Shown one piece after another: positions 18,115 to 25,517 of a stretch of 39,287 bases of DNA. The position numbers and the translations under genes are program-made. The notes beneath the pieces were generated by a model. The model made no database searches, was not told the origin of the DNA, and worked only from the letters and a program-made list of their open reading frames with translations. Within the stretch, counting starts at the first letter, position 1. Each line of letters begins with the position of its first letter. Source of the stretch: Ramlibacter sp. (GTDB lineage Bacteria > Pseudomonadota > Gammaproteobacteria > Burkholderiales > Burkholderiaceae_C); NCBI RefSeq assembly GCF_013697775.1, contig NZ_JACCWG010000005.1, positions 1 to 39,287 on the forward strand, read 5' to 3'.

Positions 18115-18591
18115 ATGGCGATCGTTGTCAACAAACCCCTGCCCGAATTCGAAGCGAACGCCACTGGTGGCGTGAAGGTCACCAACAACTCGCATGTGGG
18201 CCAGACCCTCGTGCTGTACTTCTATCCGAAGGACAACACGCCGGGTTGTACCACCGAGGCCATGCAGTTCCGCGACAAGTACAAGGACTTCATCAAGGCC
18301 GGCGCGATGATCTTCGGCGTGTCACGCGACAACATGAAGTCGCACGACGAATTCAAGACCAAGCTGGAACTGCCGTTCGAGCTCATCGCCGACACGGAAG
18401 AAAAGATGTGCCACATGTTCGGCGTGGTCAAGAACAAGATCATGTACGGCAAGAAGGTCAAGGGCATCGAGCGCAGCACCTTCCTGGTGGGTGCCGACGG
18501 CATCCTCAAGCAGGAATGGCGCGGCCTGAAGGTCCCCGGCCACGTGGACGACGTGCTGAAGGCCGTGAAGCTGCTCAAGAAGGCGGCCTGA
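18115..18591 (+). CDS. bcp: thiol peroxidase Bcp/PrxQ-family peroxiredoxin
   Basis: A 158-residue peroxiredoxin of the Bcp (PrxQ) class, reducing hydrogen and organic peroxides. The peroxidatic Cys is residue 45 in YPKDNTPGCTTEAMQFRD. In most Bcp proteins a resolving Cys lies five residues later; here that position is Met50. The only other Cys is residue 99 (EKMCHMFGV). The enzyme is therefore either 1-Cys or uses Cys99 in another arrangement. The catalytic Thr and the late STFLVGADG strand are present. ATG 18115 has no clear ribosome site. Downstream lie 213 bases before phoH with a strong terminator. Confidence 0.95.
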   Translation: MAIVVNKPLPEFEANATGGVKVTNNSHVGQTLVLYFYPKDNTPGCTTEAMQFRDKYKDFIKAGAMIFGVSRDNMKSHDEFKTKLELPFELIADTEEKMCHMFGVVKNKIMYGKKVKGIERSTFLVGADGILKQEWRGLKVPGHVDDVLKAVKLLKKAA

Positions 18592-18738
18592 CGCGCTTTG
18601 CGGCTGTCCTGCACTACCGGGCCGCGACGCGTGCCCGCAACAGGACATCCGCTGACATTCTTGGGCGGTGGCTGATGTGCATAATGAATTCATGCCGTTG
18701 ATCCCGACGCCCAGCGTCATCACCGCCAAGCCTCACCC

Positions 18739-18772
18739 AGCCGCCCGGCTCGCCCGGCGGCTTTTTTATTTT
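18739..18772 (+). terminator. intrinsic terminator between bcp and phoH
   Basis: AGCCGCC and GGCGGCT form a 7-bp stem extended by two more pairs past a C-C mismatch, with a CTCG loop, followed by TTTTTTATTTT. It lies 147 bases after bcp but only 32 bases before the phoH ATG, so it may also work as an attenuator for phoH. Confidence 0.8.
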
Positions 18773-18804
18773 CGAGCCCACCTCAACAGGGAGCCATCCT
18801 CTCC

Positions 18805-20541
18805 ATGCCTCTTCCTCCTGCACCTGCCAAGCGCGCCGCCATGCTCCCGCCGGAAGCCTACGACGCCCCGGCCCGGCCTTCGCTGAAGGGCGCGCGAAAA
18901 TCGCAAGAGGCGGAAGCGGACAACCCGCGGGCCGAGAAACCGCGGGCCACCGACGATTTCGATCCACGCGCGGGCGGCAGTGAGCTGCTTCCCGCCGCCG
19001 CGTTCGCCGAGGAAACGGTTGCCGAGGACTTCACCGCCGAGGACGTCGCGGTCGTGGAGGAAGCTCCCGCCGTCGCCCCGGCTGCCACCCCCCGCGTGCG
19101 CGAGCGTGAGCGTGCCCAGCCGGCACCGCGGCCGCGCAAAGTGAAATCCACCGGACCGGCCAAGCTGTTCGTGCTGGACACCAACGTGCTGATGCACGAC
19201 CCGATGAGCCTGTTCCGCTTCGAGGAACACGACATCTTCCTGCCGATGATCGTGCTGGAAGAGCTCGACGGCCACAAGAAAGGCACCACCGAAGTTGCCC
19301 GCAATGCCCGCCAGGTCAGCCGTTCGCTGGATGCACTGGCGGCCCCGCACGGCGCGGACATCGCCAGCGGCCTGAAGCTGGACAGCACCGGCCACCGCGA
19401 AGCCGGCGGGGCGCTGTTCTTCCAGACCAGCCCGATGGAGGCCAAGCTGCCCATCAGCCTGCCTCCGGGCAAGGCGGACAACCAGATCCTCGGCGTGGTG
19501 GCGGCGCTGCGCGAGAAATTCACGCCGCGCGACGTGGTGCTGGTGTCCAAGGACATCAACATGCGCGTCAAGGCGCGCGCGCTGGGCCTGGCCACCGAGG
19601 ACTACCGCAACGACAAGACGCTGGACGACCTGGACCTGATGTATTCGGGTTCGCTCGCCCTGCCCCCGGATTTCTGGACCAAGCACGGCAAGACGGTGGA
19701 GAGCTGGCAGTCCGGCAGCCACACCTTCTACCGCATCACCGGGCCGATCGTGCCCAGCCTGTTCATCAACCAATTCGTCTACTTCGAGTCGCCCGGCGAG
19801 CCGAGCCTGTATGCCCGCGTGACGGAGATCCGCGCCAAGACGGCGGTGCTGAAGACGCTGAAGGACTACAACCACCTGAAGAACGCCATCTGGGGCGTGA
19901 CCACGCGCAACCGCGAGCAGAACTTCGCGATGAACCTGCTGATGGACCCCGAGGTGGATTTCGTCACCCTGTCGGGCACGGCCGGCACCGGCAAGACGCT
20001 GCTGGCGCTGGCCGCGGGCCTGACGCAAGTGCTGGACGAGCGCCGCTACACCGAGATCATCATGACGCGCGCCACCGTGAGCGTGGGCGAGGACATCGGC
20101 TTCCTGCCCGGCACGGAAGAGGAAAAGATGGGCCCCTGGATGGGCGCGCTGGACGACAACCTGGAAGTGCTGGGCAAGACCGACGGCTCCGCTGGCGAAT
20201 GGGGGCGCGCCGCCACCAACGAGCTGATCCGCAGCCGCATCAAGATCAAGAGCATGAACTTCATGCGCGGGCGCACCTTCCTGAACAAGTACGTGATCCT
20301 CGACGAGGCGCAGAACCTGACGCCCAAGCAGATGAAGACGCTGATCACGCGCGCGGGCCCCGGCACCAAGATCATCTGCATGGGCAACTTGGCGCAGATC
20401 GACACGCCCTACCTTACCGAGGGCTCATCGGGACTGGCCTTCGCCGTGGACAAGTTCAAGGGCTGGCCGCACAGCGGCCACATCACGCTGGCGCGCGGCG
20501 AGCGTTCGCGTCTTGCGGACTTCGCGAGCGAGGTGCTTTAG
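18805..20541 (+). CDS. PIN domain-PhoH family ATPase fusion
   Basis: A 578-residue PhoH2-type protein joining an RNase-like PIN domain to a PhoH helicase-type ATPase. Residues 1-115 are a variable, charged, probably disordered leader. The PIN domain starts LFVLDTNVLMHDP, with acidic residue Asp125. The PhoH part has Walker A GTAGTGKT at 391-398 and Walker B VILDEAQN at 497-504, then GNLAQIDTPYL. PhoH2 proteins in other bacteria unwind and cut RNA. The ATG at 18805 has GGGAG about 12 bases upstream; an ATG at 18841 is an alternative. The 3' end overlaps the convergent topoisomerase gene by 59 bases. Confidence 0.95.
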   Translation: MPLPPAPAKRAAMLPPEAYDAPARPSLKGARKSQEAEADNPRAEKPRATDDFDPRAGGSELLPAAAFAEETVAEDFTAEDVAVVEEAPAVAPAATPRVRERERAQPAPRPRKVKSTGPAKLFVLDTNVLMHDPMSLFRFEEHDIFLPMIVLEELDGHKKGTTEVARNARQVSRSLDALAAPHGADIASGLKLDSTGHREAGGALFFQTSPMEAKLPISLPPGKADNQILGVVAALREKFTPRDVVLVSKDINMRVKARALGLATEDYRNDKTLDDLDLMYSGSLALPPDFWTKHGKTVESWQSGSHTFYRITGPIVPSLFINQFVYFESPGEPSLYARVTEIRAKTAVLKTLKDYNHLKNAIWGVTTRNREQNFAMNLLMDPEVDFVTLSGTAGTGKTLLALAAGLTQVLDERRYTEIIMTRATVSVGEDIGFLPGTEEEKMGPWMGALDDNLEVLGKTDGSAGEWGRAATNELIRSRIKIKSMNFMRGRTFLNKYVILDEAQNLTPKQMKTLITRAGPGTKIICMGNLAQIDTPYLTEGSSGLAFAVDKFKGWPHSGHITLARGERSRLADFASEVL

Positions 20542-21694
20542 CGGTCTTGGACGCGGGCGCGCGGCCGGTGCGGCGCGCCTCTTTCACGCTCTGCTCCAAC
20601 TCATCGGCCAGGGTGCGGCCGAGGCGGGTTTCCAGGAAGGCCAGCACGGCCTTCTCCTCGGCTTTCAGCGCCGCGATGTCGGCCTGCGCCTCGGCGTCCC
20701 GCGTCGCCTGGTCGGGCAGCTCGAGCTGCAGGGCACCCTGCGCATAGGCGGAGAACACCTCGGGGTGCACGTAGCACTTGCGGCAGATGGTGGGCGTGTT
20801 GCCCAGCCGCGAGGCCACCTGCTCGATGGCGGTGCGCAGGGTGCGCTTGGCCGCGGCCTGCGTCTGGGCGATCTCGCTGCCGTGCAGCGCCAGCGCCGCC
20901 ATCACCGTGCCCGCCCAGGTGCGGAAGTCCTTGGCCGTGATGTCGCCGCCGGTGGCCTCCTTCAGGTAGGCGTTCACGTCCGACGAGCTGATGCGCCGCA
21001 CCTCGCCGCCTTCGTCGAGGTACTGGAACAGCTCCTGGCCCGGCAGGTCCTGGCAGGCCCGGATGATCCGTGCCACGCGCGGGTTCTTCACCTGCAGCTT
21101 CCAGTGCTTGCCGCTCTTGCCCTTGAACTGGAAGCGCAGCTGCGTGCCCTCCACCTTCACGTGGCGGTTGCGCAGGGTGGTGAGCCCGTAGCTGCCGTTG
21201 GCCTTCGCGTAGTCGTCGTTGCCCACGCGGATCAGTGTGGTGTCCAGCAACTGCACCACGGTGGCCAGCACCTTCTCGCGCGGCAGCCCACGTAGCCCCA
21301 TGTGTTCGGCCACGCGCGCGCGCAGCGCCGGCAGCGCCTTGGCGAACGCCACCATGTGCTCGTATTTGGTGCTCTCGCGCGCCTCGCGGAACTGCGGGTG
21401 GTACTTGTACTGCTTGCGGCCCCGCGCGTCGCGGCCGGTGGCCTGCAGGTGGCCGCTGGCCTTGGTGCAGATCCACACGTCGGTCCAGGCCGGGGGAATG
21501 GCCAGGCGGCGGATGCGGTCCAGCACGGCCTCGTCGGACACCGGATCGCCCTTGGGTTTCAGGTAGGTGAAGCTGGCACGCCCGGCCTCGCGCCGGATGC
21601 CGGCCATCTCGTCCGTGACGTAGACCAGGCCGGCAGATTCCGCAGCTTCGCGCGGGTCCGCGGCGGCGGGAGTATCGGCTGCCTTGAGCTCCAT
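20483..21694 (-). CDS. DNA topoisomerase IB
   Basis: A 403-residue poxvirus-like type IB topoisomerase. It relaxes supercoils without ATP by a transient 3'-phosphotyrosyl link. Seen are the N-terminal GDPVSDEAVLDRIRRLAIPPAWTDVWICTKASGHLQATGRDARGRKQYKYH block, the ANGSYGLTTLRNRHV region with catalytic Arg/Lys residues, ITAKDFRTWAGT, and the active-site Tyr308 in CRKCYVHPEVF. A basic tail (about 350-403) follows and overlaps the 3' end of phoH by 59 bases. The start at ATG 21694 gives the normal bacterial length. It lies 71 bases downstream of dnaB on the same strand, possibly in the same transcript. Confidence 0.95.
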   Translation of the reverse strand: MELKAADTPAAADPREAAESAGLVYVTDEMAGIRREAGRASFTYLKPKGDPVSDEAVLDRIRRLAIPPAWTDVWICTKASGHLQATGRDARGRKQYKYHPQFREARESTKYEHMVAFAKALPALRARVAEHMGLRGLPREKVLATVVQLLDTTLIRVGNDDYAKANGSYGLTTLRNRHVKVEGTQLRFQFKGKSGKHWKLQVKNPRVARIIRACQDLPGQELFQYLDEGGEVRRISSSDVNAYLKEATGGDITAKDFRTWAGTVMAALALHGSEIAQTQAAAKRTLRTAIEQVASRLGNTPTICRKCYVHPEVFSAYAQGALQLELPDQATRDAEAQADIAALKAEEKAVLAFLETRLGRTLADELEQSVKEARRTGRAPASKTAKAPRSRSPQDANARRAPA

Positions 21695-21765
21695 GCCCGG
21701 CAGTGTCCCGCGCCTTGACCGCGGGGTGCGTAGGACGGCGGCGTGCCCCGGCGCGCGGTGCAGGC

Positions 21766-23172
21766 TCAGAAGTCCACGCCGCCCGAAGCCAGGGATTCGA
21801 ACTTGGTCAGCGGCTTCAGGAACGCCAGCTTCACCGTGCCGGTGGGGCCGTTTCGCTGCTTGCTGATGATGATCTCGGCGACGCCCGGCTCCTTGGAGTC
21901 CTTGTTGTAGTAGTCGTCGCGGTAGATGAACATGATGACGTCCGCGTCCTGCTCGATGGCGCCCGATTCGCGCAGGTCGCTCATCATCGGCCGCTTGTCG
22001 GTGCGCGACTCCACGCCGCGCGACAGCTGCGACAGCGCGATCACCGGGCAGCCCAGTTCCTTGGCCAGCATCTTCAGGCCGCGCGAGATCTCGCCCACCG
22101 CGGTGGCCCGGTTCTCCTCGCCCATGCTGCTGGACACGCTCATCAGCTGCAGGTAGTCCACAACGATCAGGCCCAGCTTGCCGCCGCACTGGCGCGCCAG
22201 CCGCCGCGCGTTGGCGCGCAGCTCGCTGACGGTGAGGCCCGGGCTCTCGTCGATGTGCAGCGACACGTTGCGCAGCTTCTCGATGGCTTCGGTTAGGCGC
22301 GGCCACTCGTCGTCGGTCAGCTTGCCGGTGCGCAGATGGCTCTGGTCGATGCGCCCGATCGAGCCGACGATACGCACCGCCAGCTGCGACGCGCCCATTT
22401 CCATGGAGAACACGGCCACCGGCAGGCCTTCGTTCAGGGCGACGTGCTCGGCGATGTTGATGGCAAAGGCAGTTTTGCCCATACTGGGCCGCGCCGCCAG
22501 CACCACCATGTCGCCCGCCTGGAAGCCCGAGGTCATGCGGTCCAGATCGTAGAAGCCGGTCGGCACGCCCGTGATGTCGTTCGGGTTGTCCGCCATCTCC
22601 TGCACGCGGTCCAGCAGCTGCACCACCAGGCTGTCCATGCCCTGGAAGCCCTGCTTCATCCGCGAGCCTTCCTCGCCGATGTTGAAGATCTTCTGTTCGG
22701 CCTCGTCCAGAATCTTGTCGACCGCGCGGCCCTGCGGGTTGAAGGCGGCGGTGGCGATCTCGTCGCTGGCGCTCACCAGCTTGCGCAGGATCGCGCGCTC
22801 GCGCACGATCTCCGCGTAGCGGCGAATGTTGCCGGCACTGGGCACGTACTGCGCCAAGGCGTTGAGGTAGTTGAGCCCGCCGACCGAGTCGGCATGGCCC
22901 TGGCTTTGCAGGTGCTCGTAGACCGTGATCACGTCGGCTGGCTTGCTGGCGTTGACCAGGGCACCGATGGCCGCGTAGATCAGCTTGTGCTCGTAGCGGT
23001 AGAAGTCGCCGTCGCCCAGCAGGTCGCCCACGCGGTCCCAGGCGGCGTTGTCCAGCAGCAGGCCGCCCAGCACGCTCGACTCGGCCTCCACCGAGTGCGG
23101 CGGCACCCGCAGCTGCGCGACCTGGCGGTCGCGCGGGCCTTCATCGTTGATCGGGTTCAGGACGGCGGACAT
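21766..23172 (-). CDS. dnaB: replicative DNA helicase DnaB
   Basis: This 468-residue hexameric 5'-3' helicase drives the replication fork. The N-terminal domain opens with PPHSVEAESSVLGGLLLDN. The RecA-like C-terminal domain has Walker A ARPSMGKT at 227-234, Walker B LIVVDYLQLM, and the conserved SQLSRGVESRTDKRP and DLRESGAIEQDADVIMFIYRD segments. It ends GGVDF. There is no intein. It lies downstream of rplI, but a strong terminator (23309-23342) separates them, so dnaB probably has its own promoter in 23173-23308, where I cannot define boxes. Confidence 0.98.
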   Translation of the reverse strand: MSAVLNPINDEGPRDRQVAQLRVPPHSVEAESSVLGGLLLDNAAWDRVGDLLGDGDFYRYEHKLIYAAIGALVNASKPADVITVYEHLQSQGHADSVGGLNYLNALAQYVPSAGNIRRYAEIVRERAILRKLVSASDEIATAAFNPQGRAVDKILDEAEQKIFNIGEEGSRMKQGFQGMDSLVVQLLDRVQEMADNPNDITGVPTGFYDLDRMTSGFQAGDMVVLAARPSMGKTAFAINIAEHVALNEGLPVAVFSMEMGASQLAVRIVGSIGRIDQSHLRTGKLTDDEWPRLTEAIEKLRNVSLHIDESPGLTVSELRANARRLARQCGGKLGLIVVDYLQLMSVSSSMGEENRATAVGEISRGLKMLAKELGCPVIALSQLSRGVESRTDKRPMMSDLRESGAIEQDADVIMFIYRDDYYNKDSKEPGVAEIIISKQRNGPTGTVKLAFLKPLTKFESLASGGVDF

Positions 23173-23266
23173 CAGCGGCTTTTCCTCATCGTGGCGATCC
23201 TATGCCGCGGGGCGTGGACGCGTCCATGCCGCTCGGCGGCGCCCGTGCACAACGCTGGGAACAGGC

Positions 23267-23275
23267 TGTGGACAA
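23267..23275 (-). promoter_or_regulatory. DnaA-box-like site upstream of dnaB
   Basis: The minus strand reads TTGTCCACA, one mismatch from the DnaA box TTATCCACA. A poorer TTGTGCACG lies at 23245-23253. They sit 95 and 73 bases before the dnaB start. By chance such sites are not rare, so confidence is low. Confidence 0.3.
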
Positions 23276-23308
23276 GCGGTGTTCAACGCGGGACAACTCT
23301 CCGGTGCC

Positions 23309-23342
23309 CAAAAAAGAAAAGCCGCCCGCAGGCGGCTTTTCG
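23309..23342 (-). terminator. intrinsic terminator of the rpsF-priB-rpsR-rplI operon
   Basis: AAAAGCCGCC (23317-23326) and GGCGGCTTTT (23331-23340) form a perfect 10-bp stem with a four-base loop. On the minus strand it is followed by CTTTTTT. It begins 14 bases after the rplI stop and separates the ribosomal genes from dnaB. Confidence 0.88.
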
Positions 23343-23355
23343 AAGCGCGAGGCGC

Positions 23356-23808
23356 TTAGGCGGTTTCGCCCAGCACCGTGACGGTGATGTCCACCACCAC
23401 GTCGGTGTGCAGCGCCACCGAGACCTGGCTCTCGCCCACGGTCTTGATCGGGCCGTTGGGCATGCGCACCTGGGCCTTGGCGACCGGGTAGCCGATCTTC
23501 GTCAGTTCTTCGGCGATGTCGAAGTTGGTGACCGAACCGAACAGGCGTCCGTCCACGCCGGCCTTCTGGGTCAGCTTGACGGTGGTGCCGGCCAGCTTCT
23601 CGCCCTGGGCTTGCGCCGTGGACAGCTTGGCGGCGGCGGCTTTTTCCAGTTCGGCGCGCTTGGCTTCGAATTCGGCCTTGTTGTTGGCGGTGGCGCGGCG
23701 GGCACGGCCGGTCGGAATCAGGAAGTTGCGGGCGTAACCGTCCTTCACCTTCACGATTTCGCCGAGGTCGCCCAGGTTCACCACCTTGTCGAGCAGGATG
23801 ACTTGCAT
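23356..23808 (-). CDS. rplI: 50S ribosomal protein L9
   Basis: This 150-residue protein binds 23S rRNA and helps keep the reading frame. The N-terminal globular domain [32 protein letters not shown] is typical, followed by the long connecting helix (about 40-75, rich in Ala/Lys/Glu) and the C-terminal domain with [17 protein letters not shown]. It is the last gene of the S6-PriB-S18-L9 operon, 10 bases after rpsR, and is followed by a strong terminator. Confidence 0.98.
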   Translation of the reverse strand: MQVILLDKVVNLGDLGEIVKVKDGYARNFLIPTGRARRATANNKAEFEAKRAELEKAAAAKLSTAQAQGEKLAGTTVKLTQKAGVDGRLFGSVTNFDIAEELTKIGYPVAKAQVRMPNGPIKTVGESQVSVALHTDVVVDITVTVLGETA

Positions 23809-23818
23809 GGGTGGCTCC

Positions 23819-24100
23819 TTAGATCTTGTGGTGGTCGCTGTACGGGACCAGGGCCAGGAAGCGCGCGCGCTTGATGGCGGTGTTCAGCTGGCGCTGGTAG
23901 ATCGCGCGGGTGCCGGTCAGGCGTGCCGGGATGATCTTGCCGTTCTCGCCAACGAAATCGCGCAGCGTGTCGACGTCCTTGTAGTCGATCTCTTCGACGC
24001 CGGCGACGGTGAAGCGGCAAAAGCGCTTGCGCTTGAACAGCAGCGACTGGGTGTTGCGCTTCGGACGCTTGTCCTTGTTGAATTTCTTGAACGTGGCCAT
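23819..24100 (-). CDS. rpsR: 30S ribosomal protein S18
   Basis: A 93-residue small-subunit protein that binds 16S rRNA as a dimer with S6. Typical are [24 protein letters not shown] and [28 protein letters not shown]. Only the single Cys of RKRFCRF is present, so it is not the zinc-ribbon form. It lies nine bases after priB and ten before rplI. Its 93 residues exceed the E. coli protein (75) through a longer, basic N-terminus ([16 protein letters not shown]). Confidence 0.98.
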   Translation of the reverse strand: MATFKKFNKDKRPKRNTQSLLFKRKRFCRFTVAGVEEIDYKDVDTLRDFVGENGKIIPARLTGTRAIYQRQLNTAIKRARFLALVPYSDHHKI

Positions 24101-24109
24101 GGTGACCTC

Positions 24110-24406
24110 CTACGAATTTGACTCTTGCTGGAATGACTGGATATGCAGCACCGGATGCTTTCCGCCGCGCGCCGCGGCGATGAAGCCCGTGAACCTGAAT
24201 GCCGTGCCGACCGCCTGCCGGGCCAGCGTTTCCGCCGTCGCCCCGAAGGCCACCGCCTTGACTTCCACCTTGACCTGCCGCTGCTGCCCCGCTTCCAGGG
24301 CTTCGGATTCGTGATCCAGCAGCAAGTCGATGGCGGGCAGTCCGGCGGGTGTGTAGCGCAGGGCCTTGGCCTCCGCAATACGGGCGCTCAGCACGAGCTG
24401 GTTCAC
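24110..24406 (-). CDS. priB: primosomal replication protein N (PriB)
   Basis: This 98-residue OB-fold protein binds single-stranded DNA and PriA to restart stalled forks. The opening NQLVLSARIAEAKALRYTPAGLPAIDLLLDHES is the beta-proteobacterial PriB pattern, and the end, TGFIAAARGGKHPVLHIQSF, is the last strand pair. It starts 19 bases after rpsF and ends nine bases before rpsR, the position typical of beta- and gammaproteobacteria. It is compact and complete. Confidence 0.95.
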   Translation of the reverse strand: MNQLVLSARIAEAKALRYTPAGLPAIDLLLDHESEALEAGQQRQVKVEVKAVAFGATAETLARQAVGTAFRFTGFIAAARGGKHPVLHIQSFQQESNS

Positions 24407-24425
24407 ACCCGGCGCCTCGCGCCGA

Positions 24426-24794
24426 TCAGGATGCCTGGAATTCCGCTTGCTGGGCCTTGCGGGCCTCTTCGCGTTCCACAGTCTTCATCATGGAAGACGG
24501 GCCGGTATCGGCCTTTTTCTTCACCACGGTCAGGTGGCGCAGCACCGCGTCGTTGAAGCGGAATGCATGCTCCAGCTCGCTCATGACAGCCTGGTCGGCC
24601 TCGATGTTGATGCACAGGTAGTGCGCTTTGGCGAGCTTGCTGATCTGGTAGGATAGCTGGCGGCGGCCCCAGTCTTCCACGCGGTGGACTTTGCCGCCGC
24701 CGGTGGTGATCATGCCCTTGTAGCGCTCCAGCATGGCCGGAACCTGCTCGCTTTGATCCGGGTGGATCAGCAAGACAATTTCATAGTGACGCAT
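24426..24794 (-). CDS. rpsF: 30S ribosomal protein S6
   Basis: A 122-residue S6: [25 protein letters not shown] opens the ferredoxin-like fold, followed by [32 protein letters not shown] and the [10 protein letters not shown] strand. The charged C-terminal tail may be extended by glutamylation in other species, but I see no clear Glu run here. AAGGAGAG precedes ATG 24794. It is the first gene of the S6-PriB-S18-L9 operon, with a likely regulated leader upstream. Confidence 0.98.
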   Translation of the reverse strand: MRHYEIVLLIHPDQSEQVPAMLERYKGMITTGGGKVHRVEDWGRRQLSYQISKLAKAHYLCINIEADQAVMSELEHAFRFNDAVLRHLTVVKKKADTGPSSMMKTVEREEARKAQQAEFQAS

Positions 24795-24895
24795 GGACTC
24801 TCCTTGAGGATTGGGCCGCGCACCCGGAAGTGGGCCGCGGCGAAAGCCGCCCGCTGCGTCGGTAGCGGTACGGCAAGGCGAAGCCCTCGATTATA
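24795..24895 (-). promoter_or_regulatory. rpsF promoter -10 and possible S6:S18 leader
   Basis: On the minus strand TATAAT (24890-24895) is a perfect -10, with no good -35. Transcription from about 24883 gives an 88-base leader. It can fold as GCGGC-UUUC-GCCGC (24837-24850) and, overlapping it, a GGCC-CAC-UUCCGG-GUG-CGC-GGCC hairpin (about 24812-24836) with a CCG in the loop. An S6:S18-binding leader with a CCG motif is known for rpsF operons in many bacteria; a match here is inferred. Confidence 0.4.
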
Positions 24896-24945
24896 GCCCG
24901 GCGGGGAGTGCGCAGGCCAGCGCGGCAGCGCAAGCCGCTAAAGGC

Positions 24946-25410
24946 TCAGCCGTGCAGCGCCTTGTCCAGCGGCGCAAAGAGGTCCGGGCCGACCGCGTCG
25001 CGGATCTTGGGCGCGAGTTCGGCCAGCTGCTGGTAGCCGGAGGCGCTCTCCACCGCCAGGTTCAGCCGGAAGCCGCGCAGGCCCAGTCCCGCGGTGAGCT
25101 GGGTGGCGATGGGGTAAGCAGCGCTGTAGCGCTCCTGCGGCGTGCGGTCGCTGCGCGGCGCTTCGGGCTCTACCACGGTTGCGTGGGCGACCGACATCGC
25201 AGGGGTCCCTTCGGCTTCGGAGATCAGGCCGAGCGCGAACAGCGTGTCCACGTCGTCCGGGGTCGCGCCGGCCGCCGCCGTTGCGGTGAGCAGCTGGTCG
25301 CGCGAGCGCTTGCCGTCCACCAGGATCAGCGCCGAGCGCTGGCGCGGCGTGAGGGCCACGCTGCGGTCCTTCATCACCTGCTGTCCTGCCTCGGTCTTGA
25401 CGACGATCAT
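24946..25410 (-). CDS. conserved hypothetical protein
   Basis: A 154-residue soluble protein. Its N-terminal half (VKTEAGQQVMKDRSVALTPRQRSALILVDGKRSRDQLL, then AAAGATPDDVDTLFALGLI) looks like a compact winged-helix-like fold seen in unannotated Burkholderiales proteins. The second half is rich in Ala/Leu with a conserved-looking YPIATQLTAGLGLRGFRLNLAVESASGYQQLAELAPKIRDAVG. ATG 25410 has AGAGGCAGG upstream. I cannot name a function. It lies downstream of the symporter by position on the same strand (107 bases away) and upstream of rpsF. Confidence 0.75.
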   Translation of the reverse strand: MIVVKTEAGQQVMKDRSVALTPRQRSALILVDGKRSRDQLLTATAAAGATPDDVDTLFALGLISEAEGTPAMSVAHATVVEPEAPRSDRTPQERYSAAYPIATQLTAGLGLRGFRLNLAVESASGYQQLAELAPKIRDAVGPDLFAPLDKALHG

Positions 25411-25517
25411 GGTCCTGCCTCTCGCGTGTGCGGCAAGCTTTGCACGGAGTCGCCGCTTTCGAATCGGGGTTTGCCCATACGGCGCAACGGCCATCCGGCT
25501 TCGCGCAACGCAATGGC

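Noticed and set aside
18668-18772. Upstream leader peptide before phoH (from ATG at 18668 or 18692)
   Set aside because: No ribosome site and no codon bias or repeated codon was seen, so I kept only the terminator-based attenuation idea.
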